From: Bacteroidia bacterium | GTDB lineage: Bacteria; Bacteroidota; Bacteroidia; UKL13-3 | NCBI GenBank assembly: GCA_019695215.1 | Contig: JAIBAK010000022.1 | Location: forward strand, 1-53,399 | Direction: 5' to 3' | DNA: 53,399 nt | Shown: positions 35,454-43,268 of the stretch, in pieces | How positions within the stretch are numbered: the stretch's first letter is position 1 | Layout: each line of letters begins with the position of its first letter | Made by a program: the position numbers and the translations under genes | Notes under the pieces: model-generated | Database searches by the model: none | The model's input: the letters and a program-made list of their open reading frames with translations, nothing else | Told to the model about the DNA's origin: nothing

Positions 35454-37337
35454 ATGAGCTCATTTTCAAACATTAAATATATTCTGTCAGCCGGACTGAT
35501 GTTATTTGCATTTACCGGTTGTCAAAAAAACAATCCGAACATGAAGAATAGCGGGGGAAATCTGTTGACAGGAGACCCGCATTCTTTTCTACAGACAAAC
35601 GGTGCAACAGTAAAACACCTGGAGTTGGCATTAGAGGTAAATTTTGTCGAACAAACATTAAACGGATGGGCCGAGTGGACCCTTAATCCGAATAAAAGCG
35701 ACACTCTTATTTTAGACACACGAGACCTGAAAATAAATGCCGTTTATCTTAATAACAACAGTGGCCCGGCTACATTCTCTATGGGCAAAAATGATCCTGT
35801 ACTGGGACAGGCTCTCATTATTCCAATTAATAGGCATACACAAAAGGTAAAGATCATTTACAAAACATCTGCACACGCAGCAGCACTGCAATGGTTAAAA
35901 CCTTCGCAAACCAAAGGCAAACAATTGCCATTTCTTTACACGCAGTCACAGGCCATTCTTGCACGTTCCTGGATACCATGCATGGATAGCCCGGGAATTA
36001 AATTTACGTACAATGCCAAAATTAAAGTACCTGCCAACCTAATGGCGCTTATGAGTGCCGAAAATGACACTATTCTTCATTCAAACGGAGTGTACCATTT
36101 CTCAATGCCTTATCCAATTCCATCCTATCTTATGGCACTTACCGTTGGCAATCTTCAATACAAATCCTTGGGTAAAAACTGTGGAGTTTACAGTGAACCA
36201 GAAACAATAAAAGAAGCTGCTTTTGAATTTACGGACATGGAGAAAATGGTTAATGCCGCATCCTCGCTTTACGGCCCATATGCGTGGGGAAAATACGATG
36301 TAGTGGTAATGCCTCCGAGTTTCCCTTTTGGAGGCATGGAAAATCCGCGCTTAACATTTGCCACCCCAACCATTATTACACATGACCGCTCTCTGGTTGC
36401 ACTCATAGCACACGAACTTGCACATAGCTGGAGCGGAAATCTGGTAACCAATAAAACATGGGACGACTTTTGGCTTAATGAAGGCTTTACTGTTTATTTT
36501 GAAAACCGTATAATGGAAGCCTTATACGGAAAAGAATATGCCGACATGCATGAAGTAATTGGATATGGCGAATTGAAAAAAACACTGAAAGAAATGGGTG
36601 AAAACAATCCGAATACTGCCTTAAAACAAAACCTCAAAGGCATGGACCCCGATGATGCAGTAAATGATATTGCCTATGAAAAGGGGCGTTTTTTTCTGTT
36701 GTACCTTGAAAGAAAAGTTGGAAGAGCCCAATGGGATGCTTTTTTAAAAGAGTACTTTAACCATTACCGCTTTCAAAGTATAAGTACTGAAGAATTTTTA
36801 CAGTTTCTCAATGAAAAATTGGTTGACAAGAATAAAGAATCAGCCTCGAAAATAAACCTGAATGAATGGATTAATGCCCCGGGCCTGCCCGCCAGTTTTC
36901 CGGTAATCACCTCAAATTTGCTTGATGATGCTAAACAATTGGCCGTAACATTTTCTGAGGGAAAGCCTTTACGTACGGCATCAACCTCAAAGTGGCACAC
37001 ATTCCAATGGCTTCATTTTTTACGCAACCTGCCTGAAAAATTAAGCTCTGCACAATTGGCCGGGCTCGATCAGGCATTTCATTTCACCAATAGCAACAAC
37101 GCAGAAATACTGTGCGATTGGTTTCAATTAGCTATCCGAAATAACTACAAACCGGCATACCCTGCTATGGAAAATTTTCTAAACACTGTTGGAAGACGAA
37201 AATTTATACAACCTTTGTACGCCCTTATGAAAGCAACAGGACAAACAGAAACGGCATTAAAGATTTACAAAAATGCCAAACCGGGATACCACCAGGTATC
37301 GTCACACACTATTGATCAAATTTTAGTTTCAGAATAA
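35454..37337 (+). CDS. M1 family metallopeptidase lipoprotein, leukotriene-A4-hydrolase-like
   Basis: A 627-residue zinc aminopeptidase with a lipoprotein signal (FTGC, cysteine 23). RSWIPCMDSPGIKFTY, GGMEN at 293-297, zinc motif HELAH at 320-324 and third ligand E343 in WLNEGFT are all in place. The spacing, the short total length and the helical C-terminal domain resemble the leukotriene A4 hydrolase/aminopeptidase branch rather than aminopeptidase N, unlike the enzyme at 12155-14755. It likely trims peptides in the periplasm or at the surface. It leads an operon with a TPR lipoprotein 6 bp downstream. Confidence 0.9.
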   Translation: MSSFSNIKYILSAGLMLFAFTGCQKNNPNMKNSGGNLLTGDPHSFLQTNGATVKHLELALEVNFVEQTLNGWAEWTLNPNKSDTLILDTRDLKINAVYLNNNSGPATFSMGKNDPVLGQALIIPINRHTQKVKIIYKTSAHAAALQWLKPSQTKGKQLPFLYTQSQAILARSWIPCMDSPGIKFTYNAKIKVPANLMALMSAENDTILHSNGVYHFSMPYPIPSYLMALTVGNLQYKSLGKNCGVYSEPETIKEAAFEFTDMEKMVNAASSLYGPYAWGKYDVVVMPPSFPFGGMENPRLTFATPTIITHDRSLVALIAHELAHSWSGNLVTNKTWDDFWLNEGFTVYFENRIMEALYGKEYADMHEVIGYGELKKTLKEMGENNPNTALKQNLKGMDPDDAVNDIAYEKGRFFLLYLERKVGRAQWDAFLKEYFNHYRFQSISTEEFLQFLNEKLVDKNKESASKINLNEWINAPGLPASFPVITSNLLDDAKQLAVTFSEGKPLRTASTSKWHTFQWLHFLRNLPEKLSSAQLAGLDQAFHFTNSNNAEILCDWFQLAIRNNYKPAYPAMENFLNTVGRRKFIQPLYALMKATGQTETALKIYKNAKPGYHQVSSHTIDQILVSE

Positions 37338-37343
37338 AATATT

Positions 37344-38054
37344 ATGCAAAAAACAATAGCTCTTACCCTCATTAGTTCATTTCTTTTGCTGGCAGCCTGC
37401 AACAAGAAAAACGCCACCTCAACCGATAACAGTTCTGAGAATGCAAACATGAAAATGTATGAAAAAGCCATGGAAATGGGCGATTTTCAAACTGCGATTT
37501 ACAGTCTCAACCTGTTTCTTCAAACTGACTCATCAGACGTGAAGTGGTACGATACACTTGCCGTTTTATATATCAACACCAACAACTTTTTACCCGCCTC
37601 CTGGTGTGCCGATAAAGTTCTAAAAAATAAACCTAAAGAATTACGAATGCTTGAGCTGAAAGCCATGGCTGAACAGCAGCTTGGGCGAAGAGATAAAATT
37701 CTGGATGTGTACAAAAGCCTGTTCGAAATTACCGGCAATTACCAGTACATGTATCAAACAGCGGCAGTTGAGTTTACTGCAGGAAATATTGACCGTTGCA
37801 AAAGTTTGATTGACTCTATGATGACCAGCAAAAACATCAGCAAAGATTCAATTGATATACAGGTAAGCGAAGACGAATCGCAAAAAGTACCGTTGAAAGC
37901 AGCTATTTACAACCTGCAGGCCTTTATTAAAGCCCGCGATGGCAAATACCCTGAAGCTAAAAAAGACTTTGAAAATGCACTCCGTATTTTCCCTGATTTT
38001 ATTCTGGCAAAGAAAAATCTTCAGGACTTAATGCAAGGCGGAAGGCAACGGTAA
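37344..38054 (+). CDS. TPR-repeat lipoprotein
   Basis: A 236-residue predicted lipoprotein (LLAAC, cysteine 19) with helical repeats of the tetratricopeptide type: YEKAMEMGDFQTAIYSLNLFL, VKWYDTLAVLYINTNNF and a C-terminal IKARDGKYPEAKKDFENAL. Such proteins are scaffolds. It lies 6 bp after the M1 peptidase and 8 bp before an FAD protein, so it belongs to that operon and might bind the peptidase; this is inference. Confidence 0.78.
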   Translation: MQKTIALTLISSFLLLAACNKKNATSTDNSSENANMKMYEKAMEMGDFQTAIYSLNLFLQTDSSDVKWYDTLAVLYINTNNFLPASWCADKVLKNKPKELRMLELKAMAEQQLGRRDKILDVYKSLFEITGNYQYMYQTAAVEFTAGNIDRCKSLIDSMMTSKNISKDSIDIQVSEDESQKVPLKAAIYNLQAFIKARDGKYPEAKKDFENALRIFPDFILAKKNLQDLMQGGRQR

Positions 38055-38062
38055 ACAACAAA

Positions 38063-39397
38063 ATGTCGGTAGCAATTATCGGGGCCGGAGCAAGTGGTGT
38101 ACTTACCTGCTTTCATCTTCACCGGCTAAAACCCGGCACTAAAATTTATCTTATTGAATCCAATCCTGTGCAAGCGGGGAAAGGATTGGCTTATTCTACC
38201 GGAGATGAAACTCACCTGTTAAATGTTGCAGCGGGGAAAATGAGTGCATTCCCCGAAGAGCCCGGACATTTTTTAAACTGGCTTATTCAAAACAATTATT
38301 CCTTTACCGAAGATAGTTTTGTCCCCCGCAAGCTTTACGGAAACTATATTAAGAGTATTCTTGACGCGTTGCTCCCTCATATAACACTTATTAAACAGGA
38401 GGCAGTTGGGTTAGCAAAAAAAGGAGAAGAACTGGAAATCCTTTTGGCAAATGGAGAAAAAGTAACAGGCAAAAAGGTGCTTTTGGCCTTAGGAAATTTT
38501 CCGCCTTCGTCAGTTGGAGGAGTGAGCAACGAAATTAAACTTCACCCCGCCTACCACGGTAACCCCTGGAAAGAAACTGTATTTAAAAATTTGACCCCGC
38601 AAGAAAATATTTTTATTATTGGCTCAGGACTAACTATGGTTGATATGGCAATGACCTTGTCAAAATTAAATCACCGCGGGAAAATTCTTTCTGTATCAAC
38701 TCATGGGTTTTTGCCGCAGGTGCATGAAAAAACAATTCCTTACCCCGATTTTTACGCAGACCTTAAAAACTGCAACTCCGTTAACTCCCTTACCATAAAA
38801 ATGCACCGGCATATTGCCCGTGCAGCCCGAAACGGCATAAACTGGAGAGCAGTTGTTGATGCCATCAGACCGCATACACAGGAGTTATGGCTTCACCTTT
38901 CTGTTCAGCAAAAAAAAGAATTCATAGACAAAATAAGGCATATTTGGGGAGTAGCACGGCACCGAATACCTGCTGAAAGCAATGCTATTCTTAACAACCT
39001 TATTGAAAAAGGGCAAATGAAATTGAAAGCGGGGCGTATTTTACAAATTACTCCACAACAAAATCAATTACTTGTTGAATATAAGCTAAGGTCAAACCAG
39101 CAACCAGAGCAATTTTTAGCAGACAGAATTATTAACTGCACCGGACCTGAATCGGATTTTAAAAAAGTACTCTCGCCATTGGTTCAGCAATTGTTACGCA
39201 ATAAAATGATTCATTGCGACCCGCTGCAACTGGGAATAAATGCCCATGCTGACGGGAGGGTAATGGATGAAGGTAACGTTCCGTCTGAAAACTTATATAC
39301 CATAGGCCCCTGCATGAAAGGAATTTTATGGGAGTGCACGGCCGTACCCGAGATAAGGCATCAAAGTTTAGCCATTGCACAAAAACTTGTCAAATAA
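38063..39397 (+). CDS. FAD/NAD(P)-binding protein (NAD_binding_9-type)
   Basis: A 444-residue flavoprotein-like protein. It opens with a Rossmann dinucleotide motif (IIGAGASGVLTCFHL), followed by KGLAYSTGDETHLLNVAAGKMSAFPEEPGHF, typical of the FAD/NAD(P)-binding family pfam13454. A second nucleotide-binding motif is IFIIGSGLTMVDMAMTL at about 190-206. The C-terminal IINCTGPESDF and LYTIGPCMKGILWECTAVPEIR are also typical. The enzyme may be a monooxygenase or oxidoreductase; the substrate is unknown. It is the third gene of the M1 peptidase operon, without an obvious functional link. Confidence 0.82.
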   Translation: MSVAIIGAGASGVLTCFHLHRLKPGTKIYLIESNPVQAGKGLAYSTGDETHLLNVAAGKMSAFPEEPGHFLNWLIQNNYSFTEDSFVPRKLYGNYIKSILDALLPHITLIKQEAVGLAKKGEELEILLANGEKVTGKKVLLALGNFPPSSVGGVSNEIKLHPAYHGNPWKETVFKNLTPQENIFIIGSGLTMVDMAMTLSKLNHRGKILSVSTHGFLPQVHEKTIPYPDFYADLKNCNSVNSLTIKMHRHIARAARNGINWRAVVDAIRPHTQELWLHLSVQQKKEFIDKIRHIWGVARHRIPAESNAILNNLIEKGQMKLKAGRILQITPQQNQLLVEYKLRSNQQPEQFLADRIINCTGPESDFKKVLSPLVQQLLRNKMIHCDPLQLGINAHADGRVMDEGNVPSENLYTIGPCMKGILWECTAVPEIRHQSLAIAQKLVK

Positions 39398-39409
39398 ATT
39401 CATACATTT

Positions 39410-39745
39410 ATGAGAGCTTTAACAACCATTTTACTTCTCATTATATCCAATACTTTTATGACGTTTGCGTGGTACGGACATCTAAAATTTAAAGAATACA
39501 AATGGTTTCAAAACACCGGACTTATCGGATTTATTTTACTCAGCTGGTTCATTGCGTTGTTTGAATACATTTTTCAGGTTCCGGCAAACCGAACCGGCTT
39601 TAAAGAAAACGGAGGCCCCTTTAGCCTGCTGCAGTTAAAAGTTATTCAGGAAATCATTACACTCACTGTTTTCGTTGTTTTTTCATCAGTTTTTTTCAAA
39701 AACGAAACGTTTAAAATGAATCACCTTATTGGTTTCATTTTTTAA
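39410..39745 (+). CDS. DUF486 (DMT-superfamily) small membrane protein, interrupted by an in-frame stop
   Basis: A 111-residue protein with about four membrane helices and the DUF486 landmarks SNTFMTFAWYGHLK, FEYIFQVPANRTGF and LKVIQEIITL. The frame stops at TAA 39743-39745 after LIGFIF, yet the same frame goes on for ten more codons (ILAVYFIFKK) to a second TAA at 39776-39778. Homologs I recall end in AVYFVF-type sequence, so the downstream codons look like the true C-terminus, cut off by one TTA to TAA change. An indel is excluded because the frame is the same on both sides. The product may lose half its last helix. Confidence 0.72.
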   Translation: MRALTTILLLIISNTFMTFAWYGHLKFKEYKWFQNTGLIGFILLSWFIALFEYIFQVPANRTGFKENGGPFSLLQLKVIQEIITLTVFVVFSSVFFKNETFKMNHLIGFIF

Positions 39746-39778
39746 ATTCTTGCCGTTTATTTTATCTTTAAGAAATAA
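39746..39778 (+). pseudogene. remnant C-terminus of the DUF486 gene after the premature stop
   Basis: Ten sense codons (ILAVYFIFKK) in frame with the upstream gene, followed by TAA. They complete a normal final membrane helix and basic end, and would be translated only by stop read-through. Confidence 0.5.
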
Positions 39779-39808
39779 ATAAAACACGTAATGTTGACAG
39801 AAAGTGCC

Positions 39809-39838
39809 TTTGAAATGCAGCTAACTGTTTTATCTTAG
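39809..39838 (+). promoter_or_regulatory. promoter of the Ppx/GppA gene
   Basis: TTTG (39809-39812), 18 bases, then TATCTTAG (39831-39838), one mismatch from TAnnTTTG. The predicted start of transcription lies just before the TTG start codon at 39856; AGGAAA at 39843-39848 can serve as ribosome binding site. Confidence 0.45.
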
Positions 39839-39855
39839 CATCAGGAAAAATAAAT

Positions 39856-40764
39856 TTGAAATTTGCATCTATAGATATCGGGTCAAATGCATTACGGCTG
39901 CTTATTGCACGCTGGGTACCTGACAATGCCACCGAGCCTTTTAAACGTATTGAATTTGTTCGTGTACCACTGAGGCTGGGTGATGATGCGTTCAGAAAAA
40001 AAAGTATCAGCAAAGAAAAGAGACAACTGTTTTATAAGGCACTTGAAGCATTTCGCCTGCTGATGGATGTGCATGATGTGGACGATTATATGGCTTGTGC
40101 CACCAGCGCACTGAGGGAAGCAGATAACGGGAAAAAAATTATTGCCAAGGTTCAGCAAAAACTCGACTTAACCATTGAAATCATTACCGGGAAACGCGAG
40201 TCGGAACTCATTTTAGCATCTATAAAAAATTATTTCCCCGAAAATGGAAATTACCTCACCATTGATGTGGGAGGTGGTAGTACCGAAATGACCATAATTG
40301 ACAACCACATCCCCGTTGTATCCGAATCGTTTAATATAGGAACGGTGCGTATGCTTGATAAAGCGGTGAAAGAAAAAACCTGGACCGAAGCCGAAAAATG
40401 GGTTAAACAGCATACGGCAGGATTAACAAAAGTAACGGCCATTGGCACCAGTGGCACTTTGAATAAACTGTACCGCATGGGGCAGCAAAAACCTGCTGAA
40501 GCCTTTCTTACTTACACCAAACTGGATGAATTGCACCGGATGCTTAAAAAGTACTCGGTAAAAGAACGGACCGAAAAGTTACAACTTAACCCCGACCGAG
40601 CCGATGTAATTGAGCCTTCAGCATTTATCTACCTGAAAATCATGAAATGGGCAGGTTGCGAGAAAATTTATTCCCCCAATGCCGGGCTTAAAGATGGTAT
40701 CCTGCTCGAGTTGGCATCAAGGTATCAACAGGTGATTGAAGCCGGAACCTTGCCTGAAAACTAA
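39856..40764 (+). CDS. Ppx/GppA family phosphatase (exopolyphosphatase-like)
   Basis: A 302-residue member of the ASKHA ATPase-fold Ppx/GppA family, which hydrolyses polyphosphate or pppGpp. Phosphate-binding loop 1 is IDIGSNALRLLIA at about 6-18 and loop 2 is TIDVGGGSTEMTI at about 135-147; the catalytic-type glutamate region is SALREADNGK. It is short and lacks the HD-type C-terminal domain of E. coli Ppx. Start codon is TTG: no ATG or GTG gives the conserved N-terminus, the protein begins KFASIDIGSN at once, and an AGGA lies nine bases upstream. Confidence 0.87.
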   Translation: MKFASIDIGSNALRLLIARWVPDNATEPFKRIEFVRVPLRLGDDAFRKKSISKEKRQLFYKALEAFRLLMDVHDVDDYMACATSALREADNGKKIIAKVQQKLDLTIEIITGKRESELILASIKNYFPENGNYLTIDVGGGSTEMTIIDNHIPVVSESFNIGTVRMLDKAVKEKTWTEAEKWVKQHTAGLTKVTAIGTSGTLNKLYRMGQQKPAEAFLTYTKLDELHRMLKKYSVKERTEKLQLNPDRADVIEPSAFIYLKIMKWAGCEKIYSPNAGLKDGILLELASRYQQVIEAGTLPEN

Positions 40765-40806
40765 GCCCTTACAAAATACACAGCGATAAAAAAATAATCG
40801 AACGGC

Positions 40807-40836
40807 TTGCTTTTGTGTATAACTCCTCTATATTTG
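40807..40836 (+). promoter_or_regulatory. promoter of rpsT
   Basis: TTG (40807-40809), 19 bases, then a perfect TATATTTG (40829-40836). This is the best-spaced promoter of this type in the right half of the window. It leaves a leader of about 20 bases before the ATG at 40865. Confidence 0.6.
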
Positions 40837-40864
40837 CAGTCCTTTTTTAAGAATATACAATACA

Positions 40865-41119
40865 ATGGCAAATCATAAATCAGCAGAAAAAAGAATCAGA
40901 GCCAATGCGGTAAAAAGATTAAGAAACCGTTATCAGGCAAAAAGTACCCGCACTTTGCTAAAAAATCTGCGTGCGTCAAAAGACAAAAAAGAAGCAAGCG
41001 AATTATTAAAGAAAGCATTTTCAATGCTTGACAAACTGGCTAAGAAAAGTGTAATTCATAAAAACAAAGCCTCTAATCAAAAGTCGAAACTGGCTCGTTT
41101 GGTTAAAGCGTTAAGTTAA
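40865..41119 (+). CDS. rpsT: 30S ribosomal protein S20
   Basis: An 84-residue basic helical protein with the S20 pattern: MANHKSAEKRIRANAVKRLRN at the start, SELLKKAFSMLDKLAKK in the middle and VIHKNKASNQKSKLARLVK at the end. It binds 16S rRNA early in assembly of the small subunit. It is a single-gene unit with its own promoter and a strong terminator. Confidence 0.96.
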   Translation: MANHKSAEKRIRANAVKRLRNRYQAKSTRTLLKNLRASKDKKEASELLKKAFSMLDKLAKKSVIHKNKASNQKSKLARLVKALS

Positions 41120-41138
41120 TATTCTTAAAGAATTTTTC

Positions 41139-41171
41139 AAAGCCCTTTCGGAAATCCGGAGGGGCTTTTTT
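41139..41171 (+). terminator. rho-independent terminator of rpsT
   Basis: AAAGCCCTTTCGG, loop AAAT, CCGGAGGGGCTTT form a 13-bp stem with two G-T pairs, followed by a T run. It begins 20 bp after the rpsT stop and ends 12 bp before the radC ATG. Confidence 0.9.
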
Positions 41172-41182
41172 ATTTTAGCGCC

Positions 41183-41881
41183 ATGAGTGATGAAAACCCG
41201 TATGTATCTATTAAAAACTGGGCCGAAGACGACCGCCCCAGAGAAAAGTTATTGCTAAAAGGAAAACATGCCCTGAGTAATGCCGAATTGCTGGCCATTT
41301 TAATTTCAACCGGAACCAAAGAAGCTTCGGCTGTAGAGTTAGGAAAACGTATTTTAAAACTGGCCGGTGATAATTTGAATGAATTAGGCCGGCTTGGGGT
41401 AAAAGACCTTACCAAAGTAAAAGGGATTGGAAAAGCCAAAGCAATTACCATTGCCGCAGCGCTTGAACTTGGAGCCCGCAGGCGGGTGGAAGAAGTAATG
41501 GAAAAAGCAATCATCCGCTCTTCGCGCAATGCTTTTGATATTATGCATCCGCTGCTGGCCGATTTAAAAAAAGAAGAATTCTGGATTTTACTGCTAAACC
41601 GCGCCAATAAAGTGATTCACAAATTCAGAGTAAGTGAAGGCGGGGTTGCAGGCACGGTTGCCGATCCGAAAATAATTTTTAAAACGGCTCTCGATCATTT
41701 AGCATCCGGGGTCATTTTATGTCATAACCATCCTTCGGGAAACAATAAACCCAGCCAGTCGGATATTGACCTTACAAAAAAGATGAAAGAAGCAGGAAAA
41801 TTGCTCGAAATTGCCGTACTTGACCATATAATTATTGCCGAAAACAATTACTACAGTTTTGCCGATGAAGGAATCATGTAA
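41183..41881 (+). CDS. radC: RadC family JAB-domain protein
   Basis: A 232-residue RadC protein. The N-terminal helix-hairpin-helix part contains LSNAELLAILISTGT and VKGIGKAKAITIAAALELG. The C-terminal JAB/MPN metallo-domain carries HNHPSG at 181-186 with the following S-x8-D-type ligand (PSQSDIDLTKKMKEAG). Named for a supposed repair role that was later withdrawn; the real function is unsettled. It sits in a housekeeping context just after the rpsT terminator, with no mobile-element neighbours. Confidence 0.93.
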   Translation: MSDENPYVSIKNWAEDDRPREKLLLKGKHALSNAELLAILISTGTKEASAVELGKRILKLAGDNLNELGRLGVKDLTKVKGIGKAKAITIAAALELGARRRVEEVMEKAIIRSSRNAFDIMHPLLADLKKEEFWILLLNRANKVIHKFRVSEGGVAGTVADPKIIFKTALDHLASGVILCHNHPSGNNKPSQSDIDLTKKMKEAGKLLEIAVLDHIIIAENNYYSFADEGIM

Positions 41882-41927
41882 AAAAATTCTCTAATCTATT
41901 CCGCTCTTTTCTTCATCTTTGTCCGTA

Positions 41928-43166
41928 TTGAAACATCGCATTATAATAGCAGGGGCCGGGCCGGCCGGCACAAGTGCTTCTCTTTTTTTAGCAAAAGCAG
42001 GAATCCCTCATTTAATTTTTGACAAGGCCATTTTTCCAAGAGATAAAGTGTGCGGAGATGCCCTGAGCGGAAAAGTGGTTGAAGTGCTAAAAAAACTCGA
42101 CTCCTCGCTGATTGCTGAAATGGATATTCAAAAAAAGTTGTTTACCGGAAGCTGGGGCGTAGTATTTGGCGCCCCCAACGGCAAAGAACTTCCTATCCCC
42201 TTTCGTTCCACAAAAAATACCGATACTTCGGCCCCGGGCTTTATAAGTAAGCGCTTCGACTTTGATCATTTTCTTTTTTCCAAATTAGACCGAACCTATG
42301 CCGAGGTATGGGAAAATACATCATTAAAAAAAGCAGAGCAGCTTGATAGCGGAATAAATCTGCTGGTAGAAAAAAACGGAAAAGAAGAAACCCTTTTTTG
42401 TGATCTGGTAATAGATGCCACGGGCGACCGAAGTGTACTAAACCGCGAACTGGCCGGTTTTATAAAAGAAGAAGACCACTACTGTGCGGGTATCAGGGCC
42501 TACTATAAAAACGTAACCGGATTTCATGAAGGAAATTTTATTGAATTACACTTTCTTGAAGAATTACTCCCCGGGTATTTCTGGATTTTTCCATTACCCA
42601 ACGGAATGGCCAATGTGGGTGCAGGCATGCTAAGCAAAAGTGTAAGCAGTAAAAAGGTAAATCTGCGTGAAGCCATGCTGAAAGCAATTAAGGAGAACCC
42701 CCGCATAAATCATCGGTTTAAGAATGCCGAGTTGCAGGGAAAAGTAGAAGGATGGGGCTTGCCTCTTGGTTCAAAAAAACGGGCTATTTCCGGGAATCAT
42801 TTTTTGCTTGCCGGTGATGCCGCTTCTTTGATTGACCCGTTTACCGGTGAAGGAATAGGAAACGCACTGTACAGCGGAATGCTGGCTGCCGAAACAGCAG
42901 CTAATGCCATCAACAAAAATTGTTTTGATGCAAATTACCTTCATCAGTACGATGAGCAAATTTATGAACGCCTTTGGGACGAACTTAAACTAAGCCACAC
43001 CCTGCAAAAACTTTGTAAATATCCGTGGCTGTTTAATTTTGTGGTAAACAAAGCGCATAAAAGCAAAACGCTGAGGGATACTATCTCCTGCATGTTTGAT
43101 GACCTGGATATGCGCAACCAGTTCAGCAATCCCGTTTTTTATTTGAAAATGCTGCTCAATAAGTAA
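41928..43166 (+). CDS. geranylgeranyl-reductase-like FAD-dependent oxidoreductase
   Basis: A 412-residue flavoprotein. The FAD-binding Rossmann motif is IIIAGAGPAGTSASLFLAK at the start, followed by FPRDKVCGDALSG, the conserved DATGDRSVLN and GDAASLIDPFTGEGIGNALYSG near the C-terminal third. This is the geranylgeranyl reductase/halogenase-like group that acts on prenyl or lipid substrates. A polyprenyl synthase lies 18 kb away but not in the same unit. The start must be TTG: no ATG or GTG is in frame upstream of the conserved motif. TTG at 41928 (KHRIIIAGAG) is chosen over 41919. Confidence 0.84.
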   Translation: MKHRIIIAGAGPAGTSASLFLAKAGIPHLIFDKAIFPRDKVCGDALSGKVVEVLKKLDSSLIAEMDIQKKLFTGSWGVVFGAPNGKELPIPFRSTKNTDTSAPGFISKRFDFDHFLFSKLDRTYAEVWENTSLKKAEQLDSGINLLVEKNGKEETLFCDLVIDATGDRSVLNRELAGFIKEEDHYCAGIRAYYKNVTGFHEGNFIELHFLEELLPGYFWIFPLPNGMANVGAGMLSKSVSSKKVNLREAMLKAIKENPRINHRFKNAELQGKVEGWGLPLGSKKRAISGNHFLLAGDAASLIDPFTGEGIGNALYSGMLAAETAANAINKNCFDANYLHQYDEQIYERLWDELKLSHTLQKLCKYPWLFNFVVNKAHKSKTLRDTISCMFDDLDMRNQFSNPVFYLKMLLNK

Positions 43167-43175
43167 ACACCGAAA

Positions 43176-43204
43176 AATTCAGCATTAATAACCAGTTTAG
43201 AGTT
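43176..43204. repeat. left copy of the direct repeat flanking the lipoprotein/T9SS cassette
   Basis: AATTCAGCATT (43176-43186) then AATAACCAGTTTAGAGTT. Both blocks recur in the same order and orientation at 48083-48119, where an extra eight bases separate them. The copy lies between the convergent genes at 43166 and 43269. Confidence 0.6.
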
Positions 43205-43209
43205 TCATG

Positions 43210-43245
43210 TTTTATCCCCCTTCGCTATTGCTTCGGAGGATAAAA
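43210..43245. repeat. inverted repeat between convergent genes, possible terminator
   Basis: TTTTATCCCCC (43210-43220) pairs with GGAGGATAAAA (43235-43245) with one C-A mismatch around a 14-base loop. It could end transcripts from either side (oxidoreductase from the left, T9SS hydrolase from the right), but no T run follows on either strand. Confidence 0.45.
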
Positions 43246-43268
43246 GTTTAAAGTTCCGGCTATGTCAA

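Noticed and set aside
41183..41881. radC as a marker of a mobile or defence island
   Set aside because: RadC can be carried by islands, but here it follows rpsT in a housekeeping setting with no mobile-element genes.
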